This document shows, in pieces, positions 25,641-34,492 of a DNA stretch of 64,000 bases. Each line of letters starts with the position of its first letter. Position 1 is the stretch's first letter. This stretch comes from Gemmatimonadaceae bacterium (lineage in GTDB: Bacteria; Gemmatimonadota; Gemmatimonadetes; Gemmatimonadales; Gemmatimonadaceae). The notes under the pieces are model-generated. The model searched no databases. It saw only the letters and a program-made list of their open reading frames with translations, and was not told the origin of the DNA. The stretch covers positions 62,001 to 126,000 of the forward strand of contig JAICLZ010000001.1 of the NCBI GenBank assembly GCA_025929535.1. Direction: 5' to 3'. The position numbers and the translations under genes were made by a program.

Positions 25641-25864
25641 TTGTTTGTGATGTGACGGCGGATCGTCTCGTTTCACAGGTACATCGCAGATGTAGCACTC
25701 ATGCCCCACGCCGCCGGGCTCGTCCATCCGTCCATATTGCGTAATGCACGCGATTCCAAGCGGTTACGTCAAAAGTCACCGCAGCGCATGTTACGTGCAG
25801 AGCTTTCGCACGCACCGCTGCGCGACGTAGGCCGCCGCGGTCTGTCGCTCGAATCCATGAAGGC

Positions 25865-26815
25865 ATGACGGAAGCAGGTCTCACCTCACGACCACCTCTC
25901 ATTCTGCTCGCCAACGAGCACGAGTGGGCCGCGCGTTCCCTGGAAACCATTCTCGGACCGCACGGCTACGCCGTGCTTCGCGCGTACACGGGCCGCCAGC
26001 TCCTGGGTCTCGTTCGCAGTGCGCAGCCGGATCTGATCATGGTCGATGTGCGGCTTCCCGACATGCGCGGCGTCGATCTCTGCCGCGCTCTTCGGGACGA
26101 TCCGCACTTTGCCGAGGAAACACCGGTCATCCTCACGAGCTCGGGCACGCCCGAGCGGAAGGAGCGGCTCGAGGCCTTCAAGGCAGGCGCCTGGGAAGTG
26201 GTGAGTCAGCCACTCGATGCCGAGCTGCTGCTGCTCAAGCTGGATGCGTACATGCGCGGCAAGCGCGCCGTCGACAGACTGCGCGATGAGAGTCTGCTCG
26301 ATCAGGCGACGGGACTCTACAACATGCAGGGCATGGTGCGCCGCGCGCGCGAAATGTCCGCGGATGCGCAGCGTCTGCGCGCGCCGATCTCGTGCGTCGC
26401 GTTCACTCCCGTCGCCACCACGGAAACCGAGCCGACACCGCCCGCGATCACCGAGATCATGATCGAGCGGCTCGGCGCGATAGTGCGCCGCACCGGACGC
26501 GCATCGGACGCGATCGGCCGGCTCGGACCCACGGAGTTCGCGATCATCGCGCCCGCCACGGAGGAGCCGGGCGCGATCCGCATGATGGAGCGCCTCGAGG
26601 CGCAGCTGTCGGACATGATGACGACGCAGAACGGGATCGCGCAGCGCGTCGAGCTGCGTGCGGGCTACTGCTCCGTCTCGGAGGGCGGACAGTCCGAGGT
26701 CGATGCAGTCGAGATGCTGCTTCGCGCGAATACGGCGCTGCGCCAGGTGCGCGACGCGGAGCGTGGCGATCAGCTCCGCGCGTTCGACAGCGCTCCGGTC
26801 AGGTTCGCCCTGTAA
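25865..26815 (+). CDS. Response regulator with degenerate GGDEF-like output domain
   Basis: 316 aa. Residues 10-130 form a REC domain (PDLIMVDVRLPDMRG with phospho-acceptor Asp61; VILTSSG; the late Lys position reads SQPLD rather than KP). A short helical linker follows (RDESLLDQATGLYNMQGM, where DxLTGL-like sequences usually open GGDEF domains). At the active site the GG[DE]EF motif is replaced by LGPTEF (IGRLGPTEFAIIAP). Known diguanylate cyclases need this motif, so catalysis is unlikely and a sensory or scaffold role is more probable. The gene is divergent from the wza operon and overlaps wzc 3' ends by 17 bases. Confidence 0.82.
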   Translation: MTEAGLTSRPPLILLANEHEWAARSLETILGPHGYAVLRAYTGRQLLGLVRSAQPDLIMVDVRLPDMRGVDLCRALRDDPHFAEETPVILTSSGTPERKERLEAFKAGAWEVVSQPLDAELLLLKLDAYMRGKRAVDRLRDESLLDQATGLYNMQGMVRRAREMSADAQRLRAPISCVAFTPVATTETEPTPPAITEIMIERLGAIVRRTGRASDAIGRLGPTEFAIIAPATEEPGAIRMMERLEAQLSDMMTTQNGIAQRVELRAGYCSVSEGGQSEVDAVEMLLRANTALRQVRDAERGDQLRAFDSAPVRFAL

Positions 26816-29240
26816 GCTCGCCCACCTGCGGCGTGGTACGCGGCAGATCGTCGTCCTCGCTCGTGGTGTAGCCGTAGAGATACGAGTAGTACTTGTACTC
26901 GCCCTGCGCGCGGATGTCGTTGAGCACCGCCCCGAGCATCCGCACCGGCAGACGATCGAGCAGCTTCAACTTGCTCTCCGCCATCTTGCGATCCGTTGCG
27001 CCCGTGCGAAGCACGATGAGCATGTTCTGCGTGGCGGCTGCGAGCACGAATGGATCCACACCAGCACCGAGCGGCGGACTGTCCACCACTACGACATCGT
27101 AGCGGCGGCGAAGCTCCGCGATGAACTGCGACATCGCCTGCGAATGCAGCAGCTCCGGTCCGCGATGGCGACGCGTGCCGCACGGAATCAGCGTGAGGCG
27201 CTCGTGCGTAGTCGAGCGGAGCACGGCCTCGAAGGGCGCATCACCTCCGAGCAGATCGAGCAGCCCCGGACGGCGATTCGCGCCGAACATGGCGTGCAGC
27301 TGCCCACGACGCGTGTCCCCATCCACGAGCACCGTGCGATACCCTGCCTCGGCGAACGAGAGTGCGAGATTCGAGCAGACGAGTGACTTGCCGTCGCCTG
27401 CGCCCGGACTCGAGACCGTGAGCATGGCGGAACCGCTGGCGTCGTACTGATTCGTGATCGCCATGCGAATGGTGCGGAACGACTCGATCACCTGCGCGGC
27501 TTCCTCGGGATCGGGATCGCCCGCGCGCGAACGCTTGATCGTGGGCACCGCGCCCAGGATGGAGAGACCGAGCTCCCGTGTGACCTGTTCCGGATAGCGC
27601 AGGCGCGGATCGGTATGATCGAGCAGCAGCGCCAGTCCGATCGATGCACCAAAGCTCACGACGAGGGCCAGAAGCAGAATCGTGGGCGCGGTGTTCTTGG
27701 TCGGCGCGACCGGCGCGACGGCCGTATCGAGAATGCTCACGTCGGGGGTGGCAGCTGCGGCCGCGAGCTGAATCTCCGCGTACCGCTGCTGCAGCATCGA
27801 GTAGAGCGACGAGCGCGACACGACGTCCCGCTGCAGGCGCATCGTTTCGATGGTGCGCGGCGGAATGTCCTTGAGCTCCGAGGATGCACTCGCCATCTGG
27901 CGATTGAGATCCGTGCCGCGTCCCTGCAGTTCCCCGATGAGGGTGTTGATGATCTGGGGCAGCGTCTGCGTGCGCATGGTCTGCACGGAGAGTCGAAGGT
28001 CCTGCACGATCTTGTGCTCGTCCGTGTAGCTCTCGCGCGCCGCGCGGAGCGCCGCTTCGCGCTTGCTGAGATCCTGCAACGCAGCCTGCAGCGCGAGTGA
28101 GCTCTGTGCGGACGGAATGCCGATGAAGGCATCCGTCGTGATGGTGTTCGGGTCGCGCACGATGGCCTGGAGCGCCGACACGTCGTGCTGGATCTGGAGA
28201 TACTGCGCCTTCTGCCCGAAGTAGTTGCCGATCGCCGGATCGCCACCACCCGCAGTGCCGCCCGCACCCATGCCCGTTGCCGGAGCAGCCATGATCGCTT
28301 CGGAAGGCAGTGTGATCGTGCTCTTGCGGAACGATTCGAGCGAGCCTTCGGCGGATTTCAGCGCTCGCGATGCGGTATCGAGCTGGTCGGCAAGCGCCTT
28401 CGACTCCTCTATGAGATTGCGGCGCTTGAGCTCACCCGCGGTGCTCACGAACTCGCGCATGATCCCGTTGAGGATCATGGCCGTTCGCTGCGGATTGGTG
28501 CCCGCGAGCGTCAGCTTGATGAACTGGCTGTTCTGCGGAAGTGTGACGTCCACCTTCGACAAGAGGCCGCTCGAGATGTCGCGCGGGCTCACCACCGTGA
28601 ATGCAACGGTGCGCGAGGGGCCGAGGGCGCTCGCCTCCGGCTTCCATGCGAACCCGGCTTTCCTCCCGACCGAGTCGCCCGTCACTCCCTTCTCCACCAC
28701 GTCCTTTCCCTCGTTGGTGGTGAGGGTGTAATGCGTGTTGGTCGCGTCCGTGGTGAGCACGTAGTTGCCCGGATGCAGCCCTGGCTGCGGCTGGAATCCG
28801 GCGAACAATGCGGCGTCCTTCTGGGACTTCGGCCACAGGTACAGCGAGTACTTGCGGACGACGTTGTCCATGATCGCCGAGCTCTTGATCAGATCGGCCC
28901 ACGCACCCGGAGTCACGAGGGGGTCGCCCTGAATCGGGCCCTGCGACGGCATCCCCTGCTGCCCGACGTTCCCCGAGATCCAGATCGTGCCCTGCGTCTG
29001 ATAGGCCGGCGTCATGAACTGCGTGACGCCGAAGCCGATGCCGGTTCCCGCGAGGGCGACGAACAGAATGAGCCACTTATACCGCTTGAGCGCCGAAAAG
29101 TAGCGAGTCCACGAGATCCCCGGATCCTCGAGCGGCGACTGCGTGGCCCAGGCGGGCAAGTAGTTCTGGCCGTACGCCATTGCGGTGGAATCGCGTGGCG
29201 GCTCGACTGGGAGATTCGACGGAAATTGCGAAGCAGTCAT
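26799..29240 (-). CDS. wzc: Wzc-like chain-length regulator and tyrosine autokinase
   Basis: 813 aa. The N-terminal Wzz region has a first membrane helix (KWLILFVALAGTGIGFGVTQF), a long periplasmic coiled part (residues about 280-450, LADQLDTASRALKSAEGSLESF), the second helix (TILLLALVVSFGASIGLALLL) and then a BY-kinase domain: SPGAGDGKSLVCSNLALSFA (Walker A), VLVDGDTRRG (Walker A'), VVVDSPPLG (Walker B). The C-terminal tail has the Tyr cluster YKYYSYLYGY for autophosphorylation. Such kinases control polymer length and export together with Wza. The gene stands alone on the minus strand between two regulators, with a candidate sigma-54 element upstream at 29345. Confidence 0.94.
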   Translation of the reverse strand: MTASQFPSNLPVEPPRDSTAMAYGQNYLPAWATQSPLEDPGISWTRYFSALKRYKWLILFVALAGTGIGFGVTQFMTPAYQTQGTIWISGNVGQQGMPSQGPIQGDPLVTPGAWADLIKSSAIMDNVVRKYSLYLWPKSQKDAALFAGFQPQPGLHPGNYVLTTDATNTHYTLTTNEGKDVVEKGVTGDSVGRKAGFAWKPEASALGPSRTVAFTVVSPRDISSGLLSKVDVTLPQNSQFIKLTLAGTNPQRTAMILNGIMREFVSTAGELKRRNLIEESKALADQLDTASRALKSAEGSLESFRKSTITLPSEAIMAAPATGMGAGGTAGGGDPAIGNYFGQKAQYLQIQHDVSALQAIVRDPNTITTDAFIGIPSAQSSLALQAALQDLSKREAALRAARESYTDEHKIVQDLRLSVQTMRTQTLPQIINTLIGELQGRGTDLNRQMASASSELKDIPPRTIETMRLQRDVVSRSSLYSMLQQRYAEIQLAAAAATPDVSILDTAVAPVAPTKNTAPTILLLALVVSFGASIGLALLLDHTDPRLRYPEQVTRELGLSILGAVPTIKRSRAGDPDPEEAAQVIESFRTIRMAITNQYDASGSAMLTVSSPGAGDGKSLVCSNLALSFAEAGYRTVLVDGDTRRGQLHAMFGANRRPGLLDLLGGDAPFEAVLRSTTHERLTLIPCGTRRHRGPELLHSQAMSQFIAELRRRYDVVVVDSPPLGAGVDPFVLAAATQNMLIVLRTGATDRKMAESKLKLLDRLPVRMLGAVLNDIRAQGEYKYYSYLYGYTTSEDDDLPRTTPQVGELTGRT

Positions 29241-29344
29241 CGAGGAGTGTGCTGGATGAGGTGACGCGCGGCCAATGTGTGTGTGCAGCCTTGAATCACG
29301 TCAAAAGGGCGCGCCTTCGGACGAGCAGCTAACGGTGCCGGGGA

Positions 29345-29360
29345 TGCAATATCAGGCCCA
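29345..29360 (-). promoter_or_regulatory. Candidate sigma-54 promoter for the wzc-like gene
   Basis: The minus strand reads TGGGCCTGATATTGCA: GG-N10-GC spacing and a perfect TTGCA -12 box, with two mismatches in the -24 box. The predicted start near 29335 leaves a 95-base leader to ATG 29240. The intergenic region 29241-29714 otherwise holds the palindrome at 29593 and no gene I can support. Confidence 0.45.
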
Positions 29361-29592
29361 ACAACTGTCGTCGCCGATCCGCGAAAACAGCGGTCCAACG
29401 ACTCCGAACGCGAGCTCATATGGACAATAGTAGCGAGCACGTCGCATTTCTGCGCACCGCAGTGGCATTAGTGCCGCAGATTCTGTAGTATGGGTGCCGA
29501 TCAGCATGTAGTCGCGTGACGACAGGATCGTGGCGCGTGTGGAACATTTTATGTCTTTGATTGGGGAAATCGAGGGCCGGAGGCCACAGAAC

Positions 29593-29617
29593 GCGTGATG
29601 TGTGGCACACATCACGC
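29593..29617. promoter_or_regulatory. Perfect 12-1-12 palindrome, probable operator or enhancer
   Basis: GCGTGATGTGTG (29593-29604) and CACACATCACGC (29606-29617) are exact reverse complements around a single G. It sits 98 bases upstream of the sigma-54 activator's ATG and 350 bases upstream of the wzc-like gene. No T-run follows, so it is not an intrinsic terminator. The arm core GTGATGTG also occurs at 25647-25654. Confidence 0.6.
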
Positions 29618-29618
29618 A
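29603..29618 (+). promoter_or_regulatory. Possible sigma-54 element overlapping the palindrome
   Basis: TGGCACACATCACGCA has a perfect -24 box and GG-N10-GC spacing, but two mismatches in the -12 box (ACGCA). It faces the activator gene at 29715. Because it lies inside the palindrome, the match could be a by-product of that repeat. Confidence 0.35.
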
Positions 29619-29714
29619 CACGATGTGACGCGCAGCCGCACAAAATCATCCTTCTCTCGGGTCCCTGTTCTTCCGTTCCGGTTCTTCCGTTGATTCGTGC
29701 TTCAGGAGCTCACC

Positions 29715-31244
29715 ATGACGGTTCCCGTTATACCCGATTCACAGACCGATGTGGCGGCGCCATCGTCACGGGTGGGCCGCGACCCGCTCGCGATCCCGGC
29801 CGCAGTCAAGGCCGACATCCGGATCCTGGTCGTCGACGATGATCGCACTCTTCGCGAGGGATGCGCCAGCGTCCTCGAGCTGGACGGCTACAACGTCACC
29901 TTCGTGGGGCGGGGGGATGAGGCGCTCGAGATCGTTCGGCGCCGGAAGTTCGACATCGTTCTTGTCGACCTGTATCTCCAGCCGATTTCGGGCATCGACG
30001 TTCTGAAGGCTACGCTCGAGGCGCATCGGGAAACGATCGTGGTCGTCATGACGGGGAATCCGAGCGTGTCGTCGAGCATCGAGGCGCTGCGCGCGGGCGC
30101 CTGGGATTATCTCCCCAAGCCCTTCTCCGCCACCCATTTGCAGGTGCTCATCGGACGTGCCTCGCACGCGGTGATGGTCACGCGCGAGACGAAGGCACTC
30201 CGCCAGCAGCTCGTGCAGCAGAACGGGAACAGCGACAAGATCACGCTCCTCGGAGTCGCGCCGGCGTTTCGCAAGGCGGTGGAGCTCGCGCGCAAGGTCG
30301 CGCCCACCGACGCCTCGGTGATGATCACCGGTGAGAGTGGCACGGGCAAGGAAGTCATTGCCCAGTTCATTCACCATCACAGCCGGCGGGCGAGTCGCAA
30401 GCTCGTGCCCATCAACTGCGCCGCGCTCCCCGAGCCGCTGCTCGAGAGCGAGATGTTCGGGCATCGCAAGGGCGCGTTCACGGGCGCGGATCGCGACAAG
30501 CCCGGGCTGCTCGAAACGGCGAATGGCGGCACTCTGTTTCTCGATGAGCTCACGGAGATGTCGCATCCGATTCAGGCGAAGCTCCTGCGCGTGCTCCAGG
30601 ATGGCGTCGTGCGGCGCGTGGGCAGCGAGCAGACGGATGCCACGGTCGATGTGCGCTTCGTCTCCGCCACCAATCGGGATCCGCAGGAAGCGGTGAACGC
30701 GGGGATCCTCCGCGAAGATCTGTTCTATCGCTTGCGCGTCGTGCCGATCAAGCTGCCGCCGCTTCGCCAGCGGCAGGAGGACATCGCGCTGCTCGCCAAC
30801 CACTTTCTCACGTATTATTGGGAGCGGCACCGGCGCGAGACCGGGGACACGCTTCCCAAGCTCACGGAGAACAGCATGGAGTTCCTGCGCTCGCGACAGT
30901 GGCGTGGAAATGTGCGGGAGCTGCAGAACGTGATCGAGCACGTGGCGGTGCTCGCGGAGCCGGGGCAGCCGATCCAGCCGCAGGACATCCCCGCGTACGA
31001 GGACGGGACCTCGTCGCCGGCACGCACCACGATGTCCGGCGCGATCATGGATGAGCCGTATCATGCAGCGAAGGACAGACTGATCGCCGAGTTCGAGCGC
31101 GAATATCTTTCCCGCCTCTCGGCGCGCGCCGGCGGCAACATGTCGCGGGCGGCGCGGTTGGCGAACATCGATCGCACGACACTCTATCGTCTGATGGAGA
31201 AGCACAACGTGCGTCGTGACGAGCTGTCGGGAAACAACGAGTGA
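29715..31244 (+). CDS. NtrC-family sigma-54-dependent response regulator
   Basis: 509 aa. REC domain at about 35-150 (ILVVDDD acid pocket, [10 protein letters not shown] with Asp85, [12 protein letters not shown] with the conserved Lys). The AAA+ sigma-54 activation domain follows: [11 protein letters not shown] (Walker A), [11 protein letters not shown] (GAFTGA sigma-54 contact loop), GGTLFLDEL (Walker B), [28 protein letters not shown] Fis-type HTH ends the protein ([23 protein letters not shown]). AGGAG lies 6 bases before ATG 29715, so this start is preferred over GTG 29697. It is the likely activator of the sigma-54 promoters in this locus and resembles PrsR-type EPS regulators in role. 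Confidence 0.95.
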   Translation: MTVPVIPDSQTDVAAPSSRVGRDPLAIPAAVKADIRILVVDDDRTLREGCASVLELDGYNVTFVGRGDEALEIVRRRKFDIVLVDLYLQPISGIDVLKATLEAHRETIVVVMTGNPSVSSSIEALRAGAWDYLPKPFSATHLQVLIGRASHAVMVTRETKALRQQLVQQNGNSDKITLLGVAPAFRKAVELARKVAPTDASVMITGESGTGKEVIAQFIHHHSRRASRKLVPINCAALPEPLLESEMFGHRKGAFTGADRDKPGLLETANGGTLFLDELTEMSHPIQAKLLRVLQDGVVRRVGSEQTDATVDVRFVSATNRDPQEAVNAGILREDLFYRLRVVPIKLPPLRQRQEDIALLANHFLTYYWERHRRETGDTLPKLTENSMEFLRSRQWRGNVRELQNVIEHVAVLAEPGQPIQPQDIPAYEDGTSSPARTTMSGAIMDEPYHAAKDRLIAEFEREYLSRLSARAGGNMSRAARLANIDRTTLYRLMEKHNVRRDELSGNNE

Positions 31245-31272
31245 TCGCTGCGGCACGCACCCGTACCGCGAG

Positions 31273-32409
31273 ATGACGTCCTCCATTTCATCTTCTTCGG
31301 CGCAGGCTCCCGAGGGCGGTGGGTCGCCCTCGGTAGCGGGCGAGCGGCACACTCCACCGGAGCTGCCGGCCGCGCTGGGCGATGCGCTCGCACACGCATC
31401 GGCCCGCACCATGCGCGAGCTCGTGACCGCGGCGCAGTCCGCGCACCACGACGCCGACCTTCGGGACAGCATTGCGTGGGTGGCGGACGCCGTGCGCGCC
31501 GCGGCGCTCGATCCGGACACCGAGCCGCGTACGCATCCGCCCGCGCCCGCGCCCCTCGCGCTCGACACCCTGCGCGAGTGCCTCCTCTCCGAGCTCGGCG
31601 CCCTCGGGCAGCAGGTGGATGGCGCAGGAATTCTCCGCGTGCTCGGTGCGATCGAGCGTGTGCATCAGATCATCGAGCACGACGATGCGCACCGCTTCAG
31701 TGCGCGGCTCGCGGGGCCGGGCGGTCTCGAGCTGCTCGTCGAGGTCGGGCACGATCTGCGCTCGCCGCTCGCCTCGATTCTCTTTCTCGCGGAGACGCTG
31801 CGCAAAGGGGGCAGCGGGGAAGTGAACGCCGTGCAGGAACGGCAGCTCGGACTGATCTACAGCGCGGCCTTCGGGCTGAGCACCGTCGCGAGCGACGTCA
31901 TCGCGTTCGCGCGCGGCGGCGACCGCCTGATCGATCCGAAGCCGGAGGCGTTCTCGGTGCTCGCGATCCTGCGCTCGGTGCAGGACATCGTGCTGCCCCT
32001 GGCCGAGGAGAAGAAGCTGTCGGTGAAGCTGACGCCGCCCGACGTGGACTTTCGCGTGGGTCATCCGGGCGCGCTCAATCGCGTGCTCCTCAACCTCACG
32101 ACGAACGCGCTCAAGTTCACGTCGAGCGGCTTCGTCGAGATCTCCGCCAAATCGCTCGCGCCCGCGCGCCTCGAGTTCTCGGTGCGTGACACCGGACGCG
32201 GCATCCCTCCGCAGGTGATGAGCTCTCTCTTCGACCCGTTCCGGCGTCGCGATCCCGGCGACTACGCCTTCTCGAGTGCGGGGCTCGGGCTCTCGATCTG
32301 TCGCAAGCTCGTGTCCGCGATGGGTGGAACGCTCGGTGTGGAGACGAGCGACACCAACGGCACGCGCTTCTTCTTCGAGCTGGAGCTGCCGGTCGTTACG
32401 CGGTTATAG
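31273..32409 (+). CDS. Soluble sensor histidine kinase
   Basis: 378 aa. The N-terminal 185 residues are Ala/Leu-rich, helical and without membrane segments or a recognisable PAS domain. The HisKA part holds VEVGHDLRSPLASILFLAE with the phospho-acceptor His. The HATPase domain has LNRVLLNLTTNALKFT (N box), FSVRDTGRGIP (G1), FDPFRR (F box) and SSAGLGLSICRKLV (G2). It begins 28 bases after the sigma-54 regulator and is its likely cognate kinase. Lack of a membrane sensor suggests it reads an internal signal or a partner protein. GTG 31216 is an alternative start overlapping the regulator gene. Confidence 0.9.
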   Translation: MTSSISSSSAQAPEGGGSPSVAGERHTPPELPAALGDALAHASARTMRELVTAAQSAHHDADLRDSIAWVADAVRAAALDPDTEPRTHPPAPAPLALDTLRECLLSELGALGQQVDGAGILRVLGAIERVHQIIEHDDAHRFSARLAGPGGLELLVEVGHDLRSPLASILFLAETLRKGGSGEVNAVQERQLGLIYSAAFGLSTVASDVIAFARGGDRLIDPKPEAFSVLAILRSVQDIVLPLAEEKKLSVKLTPPDVDFRVGHPGALNRVLLNLTTNALKFTSSGFVEISAKSLAPARLEFSVRDTGRGIPPQVMSSLFDPFRRRDPGDYAFSSAGLGLSICRKLVSAMGGTLGVETSDTNGTRFFFELELPVVTRL

Positions 32410-34300
32410 CGGCAACGCCGCGTCCCGTTTCCACGCCGTACGACTCGGCCATCGCGTAGGCCTCCTCGGCCGTGAGCACCTCGCGCTCGACCAGCGCCGT
32501 GGCCAGCGCCTCCACCGCAACGCGATGCCGTCGCACGATCGCCTCGGCGCGTGCGGCCTGCGCGGCCATGAGCGCGCGAATCGCAGTGTCGATTTCTCCC
32601 TGGAGCTGGCCGCTCGGCGCGCCGCCCTGTGCCTGCGGGTCCGCGCTCACGAGTCCGATGGTGTCGCTCATCCCGAACTCGGCGACCATGCGCCGCGCGA
32701 TGCCGGTGGCCTGCACGAGATCGCTGCCCGCGCCGGTGGTGACGGCGTCCGGCCCGAGGAACACGAGCTCCGCCGCGCGGCCGCCCAGCGCCTTCGCGAT
32801 GATGCCCTCGAGATAGCGGCGCGGATGCAGGTGGCGATCCGACTCCGGCGAGAAGTGCGCGGCGCCGAGTGAGCGGCCGCGCGGCTCGATCGTGATCTTG
32901 TGAAGCTGGTCTTCCGGGCATGCGACCATCCCGACCACCGCGTGTCCGGACTCGTGCAATGCGATGAGGCGGCGCTCCTGCTCGTTGATCACCATGCCGG
33001 AGCGCACTCGTCCCAGCAGAATGCGATCGCGCGCCTGCTCGACGTGCGCGTTGGTGATGACATCGCCCGTGTCCTGCACGGCGATGATCGCAGCCTCGTT
33101 GAGCAGATTCGCGAGCTCGGCGCCCGAGTGTCCGACGGTGAGCTGCGAGAGACGCTCGAGATTCACATCGGGCGCGAGCCTGCTGCGTGCCGCGTGGATC
33201 TTCAGGATCTCGAGACGATCCGCGGCCGTGGGCAGCGGCACTTCGACGACGCGGTCGAAGCGTCCCGGGCGGCGCACGGCGGGGTCGAGCATGTCTTCGC
33301 GATTGGTTGCCGCCATCCACACGACCCCGTTGTTGCCGGCCATGCCATCCATCTCGACGAGCAGCTGATTGAGCGTGACCTCTTCTTCACCCGAGCGATT
33401 GGGCCGGCCGCGACGACCGCCGAGCGAATCGAACTCGTCGATGAAGACGATGCACGGCGCAGCGTCGCGGGCCTGCTTCGCGAGTTGGCGCACGCGCCGC
33501 GAGCCGATGCCGACGTACATCTCGTTGAAGTCGGACCCTGCGGCAACGATGACGGGGCAGCCCGCTTCGCCGGCGACTGCGCGCGCGAGCAGCGTCTTGC
33601 CCGTGCCCGGAGGGCCCACGAGCAGGACGCCCTTGGGGCAGTGCGCACCCATGGCCAGGAAACGCTCGGGACTCCTGAGGTACGCGATGACATCGCGCAG
33701 ATCGGCCTGCGCTTCGCGCGCGCCGCCGACATCACGCAGGGTGAGATGCCGCGATGCGGGTGAGGGCGCGAAGCGATTGGTGCCGAGCGCACCGCGATGG
33801 TGGAGCGTGTACCCGATGAGCAGCATGGCGACGAGGAGCAGACTGCCGAACTGGATGATCCGCTCGGTCGTGCTGGCGTGCGGCTCGATCACGCGAACGA
33901 CGGTGCCGGCGGCGCCCCAGCGCTCGAGATCGGCGAGAGAGACCGCGCGCGCGGGGACGATCGTCTCGACACTCCGGACCTCGTTTCCGTTCACGATGCG
34001 CGGCTGACGCAGTGTGAGAACGAGGCGGGCACCATCGTTCGTCACCGTCAGCGTGGCGACCTGCCGCGTGCTCAGCGCCTGCGCGGCATCCGAGTACGCG
34101 ATGCTCGCGGCGCCCTGCGTGGACGATGGCGCATATCGCCAGACGAGAAAGGCCGCGAGCAGCGCCAGTACGAGCACGCCCGCGGTCCAGTTCTGGACGG
34201 GGCCGCGACGCAGCGTGATCGCGGAGAATGGACGGAGCTTCCAGTTTCGCCGCTCACGAGGACGGGCGGACTGGTCGTTTGCACGAAGAAGAGCAGTCAT
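32396..34300 (-). CDS. FtsH-like membrane-bound AAA+ zinc metalloprotease
   Basis: 634 aa. Two membrane helices (NWTAGVLVLALLAAFLVWRY; IIQFGSLLLVAMLLIGYTL) flank an N-terminal periplasmic domain of about 90 residues. AAA+ features: GVLLVGPPGTGKTLLARAVA (Walker A), CIVFIDEFDSLGGRRG (Walker B), AATNREDMLDPAVRRPGRFD (SRH). The protease site is ALHESGHAVVG (HExxH) with the downstream Asp in GAGSDLVQAT. The pore loop reads MYVGIGSRRVRQL where canonical FtsH has FVGVGASRVRDLF, so this is a divergent copy and maybe not the housekeeping one. It degrades membrane or unstable cytoplasmic proteins. Convergent with, and overlapping by 14 bases, the kinase gene. Confidence 0.92.
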   Translation of the reverse strand: MTALLRANDQSARPRERRNWKLRPFSAITLRRGPVQNWTAGVLVLALLAAFLVWRYAPSSTQGAASIAYSDAAQALSTRQVATLTVTNDGARLVLTLRQPRIVNGNEVRSVETIVPARAVSLADLERWGAAGTVVRVIEPHASTTERIIQFGSLLLVAMLLIGYTLHHRGALGTNRFAPSPASRHLTLRDVGGAREAQADLRDVIAYLRSPERFLAMGAHCPKGVLLVGPPGTGKTLLARAVAGEAGCPVIVAAGSDFNEMYVGIGSRRVRQLAKQARDAAPCIVFIDEFDSLGGRRGRPNRSGEEEVTLNQLLVEMDGMAGNNGVVWMAATNREDMLDPAVRRPGRFDRVVEVPLPTAADRLEILKIHAARSRLAPDVNLERLSQLTVGHSGAELANLLNEAAIIAVQDTGDVITNAHVEQARDRILLGRVRSGMVINEQERRLIALHESGHAVVGMVACPEDQLHKITIEPRGRSLGAAHFSPESDRHLHPRRYLEGIIAKALGGRAAELVFLGPDAVTTGAGSDLVQATGIARRMVAEFGMSDTIGLVSADPQAQGGAPSGQLQGEIDTAIRALMAAQAARAEAIVRRHRVAVEALATALVEREVLTAEEAYAMAESYGVETGRGVAAITA

Positions 34301-34492
34301 GAATTACCGGCGCAGTGCACTGTGGGGAAGCACCACCCGTGGAACGTCACGCGCGGTACACTGAAAGGACGGAAGACGAACGGTTGCCGTAACAGCGCCC
34401 CGGAGGCAAATCTAACTCCACTACACCGCACAGGGCATATGGATCTCCGATGCATGTGCCGCCCTGCACGGTCACTCCTTCCCGCGGATTCC

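Noticed and set aside
25473-25655. A 60-codon plus-strand frame in the wza upstream region
   Set aside because: No Shine-Dalgarno and no protein-like pattern; it overlaps the sigma-54 element and the inverted repeat.
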